Below are positions 13,301-25,367 of a stretch of 64,000 nucleotides of DNA, piece by piece. The notes beneath the pieces were generated by a model. The model did not search any database, was not told the DNA's origin, and worked only from the letters and a program-made list of their open reading frames with translations. The position numbers and the translations under genes were made by a program. The DNA comes from Anthoceros angustus. Taxonomy: Eukaryota; Streptophyta; Anthocerotopsida; Anthocerotales; Anthocerotaceae. The stretch's first letter is position 1; each line of letters begins with the position of its first letter. The stretch is from positions 488,856 through 552,855 of the forward strand of contig MU008176.1 in assembly GCA_010909165.1 (NCBI GenBank), in the 5' to 3' direction.

Positions 13301-15126
13301 TAATTATGGAAAATCAAGTAAATTATATCTATATTATAACGCCAATGAGATCAAATATACACTGATTCACCTAGTAATTCATTGAAGAAAACTATCTAAC
13401 ATGTAATCTCTCCAATGTGCGATGTTACATTCTCATATTTTTTGATCCTCTATTCATTATATTGTTAAAGATACACCAAGAAATTTTAAAACGTCATCCT
13501 CAAAACTTTAAGAAGCTATTCTATGGTAAAAGCTCAAAATGGTACTACAAAGCTAAGAGCTATCAAACCAAAACTAAGGAGTAAAAGAAAAATTTGCTTT
13601 ATCCATTATTGTTGGAATAATGCGAACATGAATTGTACTATGGACGAACATGAATTGTACTGTGGACGAAACTCTGCGCCCATTCCGAGGGATCAGAAAT
13701 AACTTTTTTTGATTAGTATATTATTTTTATTAATTATTTTATTCTATTGTACTGCACCCGTATTCCACATCTACTCAAAGGACAGATGGAAGATTGAAAG
13801 TGTAAGAACTTTCTCTATTAAATGTATTATATTTTGTATAAAATAATGGTATGAAAACTGGGCAGGAGCGAGCTGGGGGGTAAGCGCAAGAGACAGCGGT
13901 GAACTCATTCGGAAAGGTGAAGGGTGAATGGGAATCGAAGGCGGGCCTGGTGGGGCAACATTAAATTGTGAGCACGCCACTGACCCGTGCAGCCCAGGGC
14001 AGCAGGAGGGCTCCTTCGGCAACAAGTCACTTGGCGCGGCTGGCCGCTGCCAGCCGTCCATGCGCGTCCTTCTGTGGAGGATGGACTGACATCCATCATC
14101 CGCATTCAAGAGCCGGGCGCCATATCGGTTTCTCGCTTCCAATTTTACTGTCGTCCGGCTTCCGCGCCAGCGCTAGCCTTGCCCCTCTTGCCTCACAATG
14201 CGTGCCCCGCCGGGTCCGGGTGTCCCGGGTCCTGGTCCCCCTTCGCTTCTTCAACACCTCTCCGCTGCGCGCGCTCTCCTCTTCTTCGTCGTCTCCTCCC
14301 AGGCTCTCCTCCCCCTTGCTCTCCTCGAGTCCTCGATTCCGCGCCGAGCTCGTAGCTCGCTCGCCTGCCGCAGATCCTCCGGACCGGCTCTTTTATACGC
14401 TGCCTCCAACTGCCCTCTCGATGCGCCTGCACCTACTGCTGCTTCCTCTCCGGATTTACCAGCCTGCTTCAGCTTGCGAGCTTCAGCGTCCTTGCAAGCG
14501 TTCTTGAAGCCATACTCAAGCCCCTGACAACTCGTGTCATTTCTGCTGCCTGCACGATTGCGGTTGGGGATCCGGAGCCGTTCGGATCACTGAGTTGCTC
14601 CTACTTGATCGGAAGCGAGCGGAGTACTGCTATCCGGCCTTTCGGCCTGGGAGGGGAATTTGCTTCCTCCAGCTCCCGCTGGCCTTGCCGCCGCATCCGT
14701 AGGATGCTTGTAGCACGATTGTCACAACTCTTCAGCTTTCGTGTGTAAATTATGCCTCTCTCTCTGCGGACAACCTGGAGTCGGGAACGTGCTTTGTAAA
14801 TTACTCTTTGGCGAGGCATTGCGGACAGTCTGCTAGTGCCATGACTGGACCTCTCTGTCTTCAATGCCTACGCACCGATCGTATACTTCCCGCCTTCCAC
14901 TCCGCAGCGAGGCGCGCACCGGGAGCGGTTTGTGAGCCTCCTTCTTCTTCTTCTTCTGCTTCTTCTTCTTCTTCCTAGGTCTTCTAGTTTGCCTGCCTCT
15001 CCCCCTGGTTTGGCACATCTCGTGCACATCAGAAATGGATTGCTGAATTCACCGTCACCTCCAACTGTCTGCTTGCAAGCTTGCGCACTCAACTCCAACC
15101 GAGGTTGGCGCGTCGCAGGCCTCTCG
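7351..15126. other. Gene-poor spacer and BOP leader
   Basis: I find no gene. From 7.35 to 9.4 kb the DNA is AT-rich and includes an in-frame 69-base duplication (separate entry). From 9.4 to 12.5 kb it is GC-rich, with simple repeats: GGGTCA units near 9846-9870, AAG/AGG runs near 10409-10450, CCAGGATG/CCAGGGTG and GGCCAGCA units at 11775-11835, and GGCCCT units near 12058-12080. From 12.6 to 13.9 kb it is AT-rich again, with a 23-base duplication at 13625-13670. A pyrimidine-rich CTT run at about 14940-14976 probably lies in the 5' leader of BOP. The many open frames here are low-complexity shadows. Confidence 0.5.
8961..9098 (+). repeat. 69-base tandem duplication, two copies
   Basis: Two near-identical 69-base copies (8961-9029 and 9030-9098) start with ACAAAAGTTGCGTGACTTTG. 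The period is a multiple of three and both copies stay open in a frame from 8942 to 9193, but the frame has no recognised domain and is probably not a gene. Confidence 0.8.
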
Positions 15127-17248
15127 ATGAATCAGGAGGAGGTGCCATTGAAGACGCTGTCTGCGGACTTGTTGAGCCTCCTTGCAAACGGCCAGGCATT
15201 CAGTGATGTGACTTTCGCGGTCGAGGGAAGACATGTTTACGCACACAGATGTGTGCTGGCCGCGCGCAGTCAGTTCTTCCGCATGATTTTCTGTGGAGAC
15301 GTGTCGATGCAGAACACGCCTCAGCAACGCGCGGCCTCGCCTCTGGTTATTCCTGTTGGAATTGTCGGCTACGATGTGTTTCTCTTGCTTCTCCAATTCT
15401 TGTACAGCGGCCAGCTCGCCATTGCACATCAGCAGCATATGCATGGCATAGCAGCGTCTGCGTGCAAAGAGAAGGCCTGTTGGCACACGCACTGCACCTC
15501 TGCAGTGGACTTCGCCCTCGAGACCTTGAATGCAGCACAATTCTTTGGAGTGGAGCAGCTGTCTCTCCTCACTCAGGTGAAGCCTTGTCACCTCGCACCC
15601 GACTGCTTCTGCCTCTGCCCTCTAGATCATGACGGCCGCGAATTCATCCAGTGTCACAAACTGTGCGCAAGTTTGCTTTTGTTTCAAGTGCAATCTGTGT
15701 GACACTCTCTTACCGGCGTCGCGCTTTGTGTAGAGGCACTTGGCTGAAATGGCAGAAAAGGCTTCCGTAGAGGACGTGATGAGGATCTTGGTGGCAGCGA
15801 GGATGCAAGAGGGCTCGCAATTATGGTCAGTTTGTTCTAAGCTGGTAGCCAAGTCCGGTTTGCCCTCAGAGACGCTCCACAAGCACCTGCAACCCGAAGT
15901 TGTGGCCGAGATTGAGTCCATCCGCCACAAGGTAGGCTACGGAATCGAGACGCGGACGCACGACCCTTCCGAGGAGCAAAGGATTTTGCGCATGCGGAAA
16001 GCGCTGGAGATATCCGATGTGGAGCTGGTCAGGCTCATGGTGATGGGAGAAGGGCTTAATCTGGACAAGGCTTATGCGTTACACTATGCTGTGAGTCATT
16101 GCAGCAGAAAGGTTGTGCAGAACCTCTTGGAGCTTGATGCCGCCAATGTGAATGCACTGGCTCCTGACGGTCGGGCACCCCTTCATGTAGCCACAGAGAT
16201 GGCCGATCCGGAGATGATAGCGGTGCTCTTGGATCATCGAGCAGACCCCGGTTGCCGCACATCCACGGGAGTCAGAGCAGTCGATTTGGCACGCAGCCTT
16301 GCATCTGACGCGCTTGCGGTGGGAGCCATCACTGGCCTCAAGTCTGACCACAGCACTAAATTCAGGTTGTGTGCCGACTTGTTGGAAGCTGCAGCCTCCA
16401 TGGACGTCCGGAAGCAAGAGCCTGTGTGCATCACGGCAGTCACAACAACGAGTGACAACAACGTGCCCACTCTCATAGCTATGAGACCATCCATAGCCAG
16501 TAATCCTCCCAATGCCACTCTGCTATCTGCACATCCTCACGAGACACACTTCTACCCGGTGATGGGGCATTCCAAAGGTAAGTTGAGCCTATTTTGACCC
16601 GGCCACCATCCCCTTGCTTGCTTCGAGTCAGTCTGCTCTGTGATGTACTAGCTAGCCTCCAGTCCCCAGGTCCTCCGAGAGAACATAGCGGACTCGCTTG
16701 CTTATCAGTGTCCAGTCATTCATTTCTGTAGATCTGCAGTTGACGTTAGCTAGCGTTCTCTGATGACAAACATAGAGATATAGGTCCCACCTGACCTTAA
16801 AAGTTCTCTTCTACTTTGTTCACTTTTTGAATGCCTAGTGTACTTGGGATCTAAGCTCGCCATCACGTTTTTCACAGTGCTGCCTGAGCAATATAGAGAA
16901 CCTGAGCGAGGGGAGACAAGTGATCCAATAGCAAGGCTGCTGTATCCATGCACCTTAGACTGCCTTCCCAGTATCCATGAAGATTCCCTTAGTAGCTTCT
17001 CCTGTGTTGAGAATCCTGGTTCAGGTTCAGGTTCAGGTTCAGGTTCAGAGGAGGAGAGAGCGAGGAAGAGGTATCGGTCCCGGGATTCTGACCTAAGAGA
17101 TATGCTCAAGGAGGTTGTGCTCAAGGACATCACCCACGGGAGTATGCTCCTCAATGAATATGCTGAGCAAGCTTCGATTGTTGAGGACGAGGTCAACAGT
17201 CTTCTTTCAGCATCAGCTCTCTGCGGCTCTCATGACATGAATGTCTAG
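15127..17248 (+). CDS. BOP: BLADE-ON-PETIOLE (NPR5/NPR6-type) BTB-ankyrin co-regulator
   Basis: Three exons, 15127-15576, 15734-16577 and 16878-17248, join in phase with GT-AG introns to give 554 residues. BOP proteins are transcriptional co-regulators that bind TGA bZIP factors, serve as CUL3 ubiquitin-ligase adaptors, and control lateral organ and gametophyte phase development (family knowledge). Exon 1 is the BTB/POZ domain with a zinc-binding cluster (C113, C118, H120, C123). Exon 2 holds the linker and four ankyrin-like repeats at about 236-345, with the BOP signature LMVMGEGLNLD and VLLDHRADP. Exon 1-2 borders fall where I expect for BOP genes. Exon 3 is unusual: it adds about 123 residues with a Gly-Ser run, a basic RARKRYRSRD segment and an acidic tail, whereas angiosperm BOPs end soon after the ankyrins. 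Reading through the second intron would stop at 16597, giving about 437 residues. Confidence 0.88.
17018..17047 (+). repeat. In-frame GGTTCA hexanucleotide repeat in BOP exon 3
   Basis: Five perfect GGTTCA units encode alternating Gly-Ser inside the BOP C-terminal extension, between a proline-bearing segment and an acidic/basic stretch. The unit length keeps the frame open if copy number changes. Confidence 0.9.
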
Positions 17249-19502
17249 GTAGTTAACTTACCCCACAGAGCCCTCCCGAGCACACTATGCATCCACTATG
17301 TGAAGCTAGCGAAGCTTCACTCATCGACAACCAACACGTGGCAAGAAAGGGAAGGGAAGCAAATCAAGCAGGTCTTCGATCCACTTCCTGTAGTCCCAAG
17401 CCTGATCCTAGAAACAAAACCTCATCAAACGAGCATTCTCGAATGCCGTTGCTGTCTACACCAAATCTCATTCCCGGTGGCAACTTAATACGCAAGCTCC
17501 CGGGAACAGAGACTCCAGAGGCAAGCCCTGTACCCTCAATAAAGAATGTCCTTCTACGTCTTGCATGTGTGCTACACTTAACTTGTGTAGGTCATGTACA
17601 GATGTACATGTGTGAGAACAGACGCCTGTCAGACGGAACACCTCTCCGGCCTCTGCACACCTCAGAACCCGCAGCTGTTTGTGTACGCTGTACTGAAACA
17701 GAAATCAGAAATCCTGTGCATCATGCAGCCTACGGCGTACATCTGTAGAAGGGTGAGCGAAGAACACAAGGCCGGAATTTTTTATTTTAGCTTTCGTAGG
17801 CTTCCCAGGCACCTCTACAATGATGCTCGCTTAGCGCTCCCTCTTTCTCTAGATAGCCTTGGGCTTGACTTGCGCTTGACTCCCAGGATGAGTTTGGATG
17901 AGTTTGTCTGCTTCTCCCTTGGTGGTGTTTGCTTTGTTCTAGGAGTGAGGATTCTGGCTATCAAGAGATTGCAAGCCGTCTTCGGCGCAATTTGTTAGGC
18001 CAAGCCGGTGAATATGCCCACGCTGCCATGACTCTTCGCCCCGTCCCTTTGGCCATTTGCGGCATCGCAGCCGTACTATTGCCCTCCAATGCCGCTCCCT
18101 TCTCCAGCAACACCTCAATCCCCTTGAAATTGGCATTGCCAGAGGAAGAGGAGGATGCATCACCTGCTGTTGCTGCTTTGTGGATGATCGCCGTGGAGAG
18201 GCCCGTTGAAGAGCAATTGAAACTTGCCGTCTGAAGAACGCCGTGAAGTAGGAAAGGACAGCCCCGCACCGTGCCTGCGGGCATGATAAGCCTTGGCACA
18301 GGACTTGATAAATGTATTGAAGCCAACGCCCTTGAAACTTGATAAATGTATTGAAGCCAACACCTCATACGTTTCAAGGGTGAGCAGAATGAATTGGTGG
18401 CCCACTTGCATCCCACTATATTTTTTGACTTTAAGAGTCACCGCTCCAGTTGCAACCCAACCTAGACAATTAGTGATAATCTGAGCAGAGACGGTGTCGC
18501 ATGCCAGGTTAGTGACCACCATGTCCGCCATCGAAACCTGGTCGCCATGATAAGGTACAAGTGAGCCCTGATTAACTGACCTATACGAAGAGTGTACCCC
18601 GCTCCCTCTTGGCCATATAGCCTCTTTTGCGAGCTATGGCGAACATGACATCGCAGATGGCATCATGGGTGGCGATGCGATGACCCCCATGAGGGCAACG
18701 AGCAAAGTGTATCCTAAAGTCATCGAGGGCAGAGCCACGCTCTCAGGTTTGAAGGGAAGAAGCCACATGCTAAAGTAAGCCAAGAGGGCATGGGAAGCGG
18801 GTTTCAAACAACCCAAGAATGTGATCCAGTTGGGTCCGCAATCATTCCTCGATGAAAGAGGCACCCCTGGGAGAGCGGTCCTAGACACTGGCGTCTCCGC
18901 CACGGGGGTGGTGGGGGTGGCAAGACACACGTGGGCCGCCCATGTAGTCGGCTCGAAGTCCTTATATGCCCAATGTGGGTTTTCACCCTTTTAATTCCGC
19001 AGCAAAGCTAAGCGCAGACCGGACAGGGATTGTCGATCTTGAGGGTCATTGAAGGTGTGGACCGCCCCATTGGGGAGAGCACAAAATACTCCACACAACA
19101 ATTAGCAGACCCGGAAAGTGCTAGGAGGGAAGGATCCCACTTTAGGAACAATAACCTCAGCTGCTAAAGGACTAATGGCAAAAACCCAAACTGATTAGGA
19201 CAGATGGCAAAAAAAGTTTGCAGAGAGAGAGAGAGAGCAGTTGCATTGGGTACCCGGGAGTGTTTGCACCGAGGATCGAAAACAAAACGTCCCCGGCCTT
19301 TACCGCATGGAGTGTGCACTCCGTATGGCGAGCCCCAATAGGCCAGCCAAAAGCCCCGGCCTAGAGGGGCCGCAACCCGCCAAAACCCTAGACAACCCAC
19401 CGCACCAGCGAGAAGAAAGAAGAAATGAAGCCGTCGTGAAAGAAGAGTTGAAAACAAAAATATTCACAACAAAGCATGTCAAAAACCCAAAAAATGTCAA
19501 CA

Positions 19503-19558
19503 GTGGGATTCAGACCCATGCCCTTTCAGACCAGAACCTTTAATATGGCGCCCTAGAT
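19503..19558 (-). pseudogene. tRNA-Leu(AAG)-derived fragment, possible SINE head
   Basis: Read on the minus strand, this stretch has the 3' two-thirds of a plant tRNA-Leu: GGCGCCA before the anticodon arm, an AAG-type anticodon loop flanked by CCATA and TCTGG, the variable arm TCTGAAAGGGCA, and a T-arm (GGGTCTGAATCCC, plus 19505-19517). The acceptor 5' strand and D-arm are missing and replaced by a T-rich run (A11 on the plus strand). The anticodon loop carries one extra base and one stem mismatch, so it is not a working tRNA. It may be a decayed tRNA gene or the head of a tRNA-derived SINE. Confidence 0.55.
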
Positions 19559-20400
19559 TTAAAAAAAAAAATCAAATTTATTTAAAGTCCACTAAGGACT
19601 GACATTCTGCCATGGGACTCGATTATCTAGACAACTTGCTTTATGAAGTAAACTAGGCTACTAGTACCAAAGGCATTCCTTTCTAGGGATTCCATCGTGA
19701 TCCCCTTTGCATTGGAGAGGGCTTAACTACGACGTTCTTTAGATATCCGTGTCCACTTGGTCTGAGCCATTTGGACACAACTTGATCTTATCGACTCCAC
19801 TGTAAAACATGTTCGTGATTTTGTATAAGTTTTAAAAGAAATTCTCCTCTTCTCATTATGGTATACCTTGCATTTGTAGCACATTTGTCTTGTAAGTACT
19901 TACACATCTGTTGCCTATTGACAATAAAAAGTCTCAGATTATATAGACTTTCAAATTTGGGAGCCATCCAAGAACGAGGATTTTGGAGAAGTCGATATTT
20001 TCACAATCTACCTTGGAAAATGATTAGGCTTAATTATATTTTTTAAATGAATGGAGAATAATTTTAAATATAATAATTTTATTTAATATAATATAATATA
20101 GTAAAGATTTATATCAAGAATATTAAATAAAAATTAATTGATAGCTAAAGTAACACCCCTTTTCAAATGAGGTGGGCACCACGAAGCATGCATACAAAAC
20201 ATCACCAGACACCAAAGACTAGGCCTCCAAGTAGCCCGTCCTTCCACGTGACGACTCGCGGTCGGCCGTGCCTATTTATTCCAAAGAAGAGTCAACAAGA
20301 ATACATGAGAGATCGAGAGAGCTCCCCATCTTTGCCTAAGCTAGGAGCTTAGCCTCCCCTCGATCTCCTCCTCAGCCTCCTCTAGCACGCTCACACTCTA

Positions 20401-20560
20401 GGCTCCCAAGGCCTCCAGGCACCAAAGTCCTATCCTCACAAGAGTGTAGCTCCCAAGTGCTAGGATCCTTCTAGACATGCTCATACTCAAGGCTCCCAAG
20501 GCCTTTAGGCTCCAAAGTCCTATCCTCAAGAGTGTAGCTCCCTATGCTAGGATCACAACT
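20401..20560. repeat. 90-base tandem duplication
   Basis: A unit starting GGCTCCCAAGGCCT at 20401 recurs at 20491 with a few substitutions and small deletions; the second copy is shortened. No coding role is evident. Confidence 0.75.
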
Positions 20561-21589
20561 AATATAATTTTAAAATATTTTTCTAATTATTAATAACATA
20601 ATAATATTTTGATATGCTATTAGAACTTATTTTGATTGTATATTCTAAAAACTTGTAATATGTATTGCTGATGCCCGGTTAAACAACATGATGCTGTTCC
20701 CGGCTTCACAAGGATAGACATAAAGTTGACAAAGGTAGGAATATGCTTGTTGATCAATGACTGTTTCTCCTGTTTCTTCGGATGTCTTTATGGAATAGAT
20801 GCTGAAATGGGCTCATTAACTGTGCCAATCTTAAAAGTGAATTCCTTGTGCTAGTAAATTTCTTGTGCTTATAGCGTTGCCTTGTGTACGCTAGGCAATC
20901 TCAGCACCACTAGTTAGAGCCTTCGTCTTCCTGAAATGGAAAAACCGGCGTGCACTCCGGGTCATTAGCTTTCAGATCTTTGAGGTCGTAATCCTTTTTC
21001 GCTCCAAGTTTGCGGAAATACTTTCACACCTTCTCCACTGTAGAAGGTGATCCAAACACGCCTTGAAGTCCAGTTTGTGACTTGCCGTCAAGGGCATGCA
21101 TCCCAAGGCGCAGCACATGAGCTTGATGACATGGTTGAAGTCCACATATACAGTAACATCTGAAAGCCAGCGAGCTTATCTTAAAGGCCTACACGACACA
21201 TTATCCTAGAACCGGAGCTTGGAAAAAAACCACCGGTTCTTGCCAGTCTTAAACCTCTCCTCCAAAACTGCCTTGGTCTCCTGAGAACATCCCATGCCCG
21301 CCAACGATGAATCAACAAACTAAACTTTGATACGCAGATCATGACGATAGAACAAGGTAAGCACAAACCTTGCGGGCCTCTATTCGCTTGGTCTTCGTCT
21401 CTAGTTTCTCAGGCACCACAATGTTCTTGAGGTCGACGTCCAGAGAGTACCTGCCGCGCGGAAGAAGAGAAACGTATCCTTCAATGAACTGCTAAGCAAC
21501 GTTCACCTGCATGTCACACGAGGACACACCGCACAAGGCAGCAGCAGATGCGGCACCTGGTAGGCATGATGTGGTTGTAGTTCACCACC

Positions 21590-22930
21590 TTGATGAACGC
21601 TTTCAACCTAGAGCGCTTGGCGATCATCTTCGCAGACTGCTTCATAACACAGGGGTGGACAAATGGCACGGACTTGGCCAGCAGATATCTGCTTGTTCTG
21701 TCAGGAGAAATGGAGCAGGAGAGCCTCACCTCGCCTGACTGTGTTGCCTTTGCGTGCATTCGAAGGATCCGTGGAAGCACATATGCATAAGTACAGGCAC
21801 CTCCAATCATAGGGTGTTGGAAGAGGTTTGCTCTTTAAACGTGGGAGCCCCCCGGTGGGGATGTTTGCAAATGTGCGGACTGAAGATGCTCGGTAGTGTG
21901 GTACAAGGTGGCATTCCTCTTGAATTGTTTGTTGCCAAGCGGCAACAGGCGCTTGTCCTGTATGAACGAATGGAGCAGGGGGGCCTGATTCTGGCCAACT
22001 GTGTCACCTTGCGTGCCTTCTGAAGGCCTGTGCAAGCCCTGGTGCTTACACACGGGCAGGCAGCGGCACTCGTAGACTGTGGGAAGAGAACTGGTGGACA
22101 ATGCAATCTTGGGCAACTGTCTCGTGGACATGTTTTGCAAAATGTGGTGACTGGAAGATGCTGGCCAATTTGACAGCATGTCCACTGCCGATTGCTGGAT
22201 ATCATGTTACCATTGCCGATTGCTGGATATGCAAATGTGGTGGACCGAAACACGCACGCCATAGTTTGATAGCTTGAGCACAAAGAATGTGGTGACATGG
22301 ATTGCCCTGATTACTGGGTACGCACAGCAAGGACTTGGTAACGAGGCTCTTGTTCTGTATGGACAACTGGAGCGAGAAGGCCTGGGTCTGGCTAACCATG
22401 ACGCTTTGCTTTCCTTCTGAAGGCTTGTGCAAGCACGGGTGCCTTTCAGGTGGGCAGGCAACTGCCCTCGTAGATCACATGTGGGAAGAGGACTAGTGCA
22501 ACTGAGAGTGTAATCTTCAGCAACTGCCTGCCTATGGACAACTGAAGCAAGGAGGCCTCATTTGGGCTAACCATGTTTCCTTTACTTGCCTCATGGGCTA
22601 ATCATGTTACTTTCACCTGCCCTCTGAAGTCCTGGGCAAGCGTGGGTGCCTTACAGACGGGCAGGCACAGCACTCACAGATCCAAGGAAAGAGAACTGCT
22701 CGATAACGAACTGGTGGGGGAACTGTGCGGTGGAGATGTATGCAAAGTGTGGTGAACTGGAGGTCGCAGGCCAGGTTTTTGACAGCATGAACACAAGAGG
22801 ATATGTCGACCTGGAACGTCCTCATGTCTGGGTGTGCTACTAATGATGGCCACAGGGCACTGGCTTGTTTGCAGGAGACGCTAGTTGCTGGTGTCCAGCC
22901 TGACAGTGGCCAGGCCACCTTGTTTTGGCT
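21590..22930 (+). pseudogene. Decayed PPR (pentatricopeptide repeat) gene
   Basis: Fragments in changing frames match PLS-type PPR proteins, which bind RNA in plastids and mitochondria. The clearest is at about 22728-22800, reading EMYAKCGELEVAGQVFDSMN, the usual S/P repeat signature. Three divergent copies of another repeat unit appear near 21954-22020, 22346-22420 and 22530-22615, reading like ALVLYERMEQGGLILANCVT. Numerous frameshifts and stops interrupt the reading, so this is a pseudogene. No intron is needed to explain it, as expected for the mostly intronless PPR family. The outer limits are approximate. Confidence 0.7.
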
Positions 22931-23920
22931 ATATAATTAAGTACAACTGTAGAATGCCTAGAAATACAGAAATTATGTCTTCCTTTTGCCGAACTGGCGA
23001 AATGTTCTGAAGTGCCGGACTCTGCTCCTCTCGACGAGCGCAGCCTCGGGGGGCTGTGTCTGAGAGTGTCAATCACGAAACCAGGCCTTCTGTATGATTG
23101 GACGTTGAAGAAGCTCGGCAGCCTAAAGGCGAGGTCGGATGTTTTTCCAGGCAATTTCGGTGATGGCAATCTGCTAGGCAGCAGGCTGTCCTAATGGAAT
23201 TGGATGTAACGCTAAGAGAGAGCGACCTGGTAGCAGACCGCAGCTGATCAGAGAAACAGATTGCTCGCAGCGTCAGAAAAATTAAATCAGCCGGGAGCCA
23301 GAATCAAAGACTGTCACATATCATTGCCGGAAACGGCACAGATTGGAGTTCCCTTTCTCCAGGATCTTCAATTCCATCGGGAAACTCTTCTGCGTGCTAG
23401 GGTACTTTCTCCTTCCCATTCATTTCTCCTGCCGAGTTCTGCCACTTGAAGCTCGCCACCAAGCCAAAAGCACATACCAGTACTGACCCACCGTATTTGA
23501 AACGAGGTACTTATCTTTGTACTCTAAACCGTACTCTTGTATTACGTGATATCATGGTATTATATTAGATTACTACCTGAGTCTGTACTGAGTAGATAAG
23601 TACTCAAGTAGTAACGGCTGGTTTTGGTTTTTAGTCCGTCAGGAAGGCGGTCAACGGTCAATCAGCGTCCAGTGCCCCGTGGGGGTTGAGCACTCTCCAA
23701 ATGGCTTAGGCCAAAGGGACACACATTTATAAGAACGTCGTTGTTAAGCATCACGCGCTTAGATCGATACTTAGATGGGGTGCTTAAAGGGAATGGATGC
23801 CTTGGTGCAAGTAGCTTAGGCACACCATGTTACAAGTTGTCCTTAGTGTACTTCAATAAAATTCTTCTTCTTCTTCTCCAAAAGCTTTCTACAATTCCAC
23901 TGTAGATTTTCGGCAGGGGA
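22931..23920. other. Intergenic region
   Basis: No gene is recognised. A CTT-rich run lies at about 23864-23880. The stretch separates the decayed PPR and LRR genes and may include more of either in unreadable form. Confidence 0.4.
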
Positions 23921-24440
23921 ATGGTGGCAAATGGTGAAGCCGAGCACGAACTGTCTATTGACTGTATCACGTCCAGAGAGCTTTTGCAATCTCATCAATC
24001 TGCAAACTCTGGCAATCAACTATTGTTACGGTTTTGGCAGGTCAGGGGGCCCATCCCCGCATGTATAGGGTCCCTGTCAGCTCTCAGCACGATAACTTTC
24101 TGTGACAAGAGCCTCTCCCACATCCCTGTGGAACGTGACCTCTGTTAACCTGTCTTCCAACCAGCTCACCAGCCTGCCTCCTGCGGAAGAGAGCTCAGGG
24201 TCTTGGAATCTTGGACGAAAGCGGGAACACACTGAGCCACTCCCGACCTCATCACTTGATGGAAAACGTTGCAAAGTTTTGGGCTTGGCCCGGCCCCGCA
24301 ACCATTTCTCAGGAGCCATTCCCTCCTTCCTCCTTCCTCGAAGCTCTCTCCGGGTGCCGCACCTGTCCGGATACAAGCTTACTGGGTCCCTGCCTCCCAA
24401 GAGCGTGGCTGGACTTGCGGCCATAATAAATTGGACAGGA
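23921..24440 (+). pseudogene. Decayed leucine-rich-repeat (receptor-like) gene
   Basis: Several plant-type LRR units can be read across shifted frames: GPIPACIGSLSALSTITF near 24048-24100, VTSVNLSSNQLTSLPP near 24138-24183, RNHFSGAIPSFLL near 24299-24337, and KLTGSLPP near 24377-24400. They follow the extracellular LxxLxLxxNxLxGxIP pattern of LRR receptor-like proteins. Frameshifts between the units and the lack of a signal peptide, membrane segment or kinase domain nearby show that this is a remnant. The limits are approximate. Confidence 0.65.
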
Positions 24441-25367
24441 GTAGGAGCCGATCTCCAGTGTATAGGACGTGGACCCTACTACCACGATGGAGTTAGTACT
24501 CTTCAGAAACTTTACTCATGACGACCGCCACAGCAATAGACGTGGCACGCCCAACAACTCCCTCACGCAGACACTACCTTCGAACATCGGATCCTGTGCA
24601 CGGGAATGCCATGATGGGCTTTCGGGGATTGATAGGAATTCTCGCCGAGCTCCGGATCTTTAGCTATCGCGCACGATTCCAAGCTATTCCTTTGCCGAGA
24701 ACTTGCAGAGACTCCCGGCCCCGGATTTTGCAGGCAATGACGTGTCACAGGTAGGAGGAAGGAATCGAAGCTTCATATACACATCGTCGCTTTTATCCTA
24801 GCAGAGAATGACCCCACAGGAGAGAGTCCCCGACAAACAAAAGGTCACCTTGGAATGAAATGGAGAAGTATGTTCCATAGCGAGTGATGCACTCCTCCTC
24901 CTACAACGTCATAACTAGGGCTCGAAACAACCTACCTGACAGGACTTGCCTACGATCAAAGGGCTTGGCAAGCTCTTGCCCAAGATGGCAACAGCCATGT
25001 ACTTGTAGCAAAACAGTCCTTGCTCAAGAAACTATTGCAACTGTCAAAGAAGGTGCAAATACCAGTCCTTGTGAAACAGAAATAAACTCCCTTCTCAAAT
25101 CATTGGGTCAGGGAAATGAATGTGCTAGGTATGCTAACATCGTCCTATGCATTGCACTGCGAGGTCCAGTCTGAGAATGGAAATGATGAGCCCGAGCATC
25201 GCTTCCGTCATCTGCAACATATAACATATGTCTGGCCAGTGGCTACAACATATGACTGGGGCTTGCCTCACCCACAACAGGCTAGTGCATAAATTACCAG
25301 CCAGAGTTCATGCGCCTCTTCACAAAAAAATTCTGCTCACACCGAGCGTGTCCCCAGGGAGAGCATA
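24441..25367. other. Intergenic region
   Basis: No gene is recognised. The 3' side of the LRR remnant may continue here but cannot be read. The right end should contain the 3' UTR of the first FkbM-type methyltransferase gene. Confidence 0.4.

Larger units (their letters stand above)
17249..21500. other. Gene-poor spacer with repeats
   Basis: No intact gene is visible. The first few hundred bases are likely the 3' UTR of BOP. A 34-base unit is duplicated near 18303-18364. A GA run lies near 19218-19233, and a tRNA-Leu-like fragment beside an A11 tract at 19503-19570 (separate entry). An AT-rich patch lies at 20030-20160, and a 90-base tandem duplication at 20401-20560. Short frames on the minus strand at 17.96-18.93 kb have no domain I can support. 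Confidence 0.45.

Noticed and set aside
15577-17600. Target site for the moss microRNA miR534 reported to regulate BOP
   Set aside because: No stretch resembling the site as I remember it was found in the gene or the nearby 3' region, and my memory of the microRNA sequence is not certain.
18634-18930. Hydrophobic minus-strand frame
   Set aside because: It looks like a possible membrane protein fragment but matches no family I can name, and the surrounding frames are broken.
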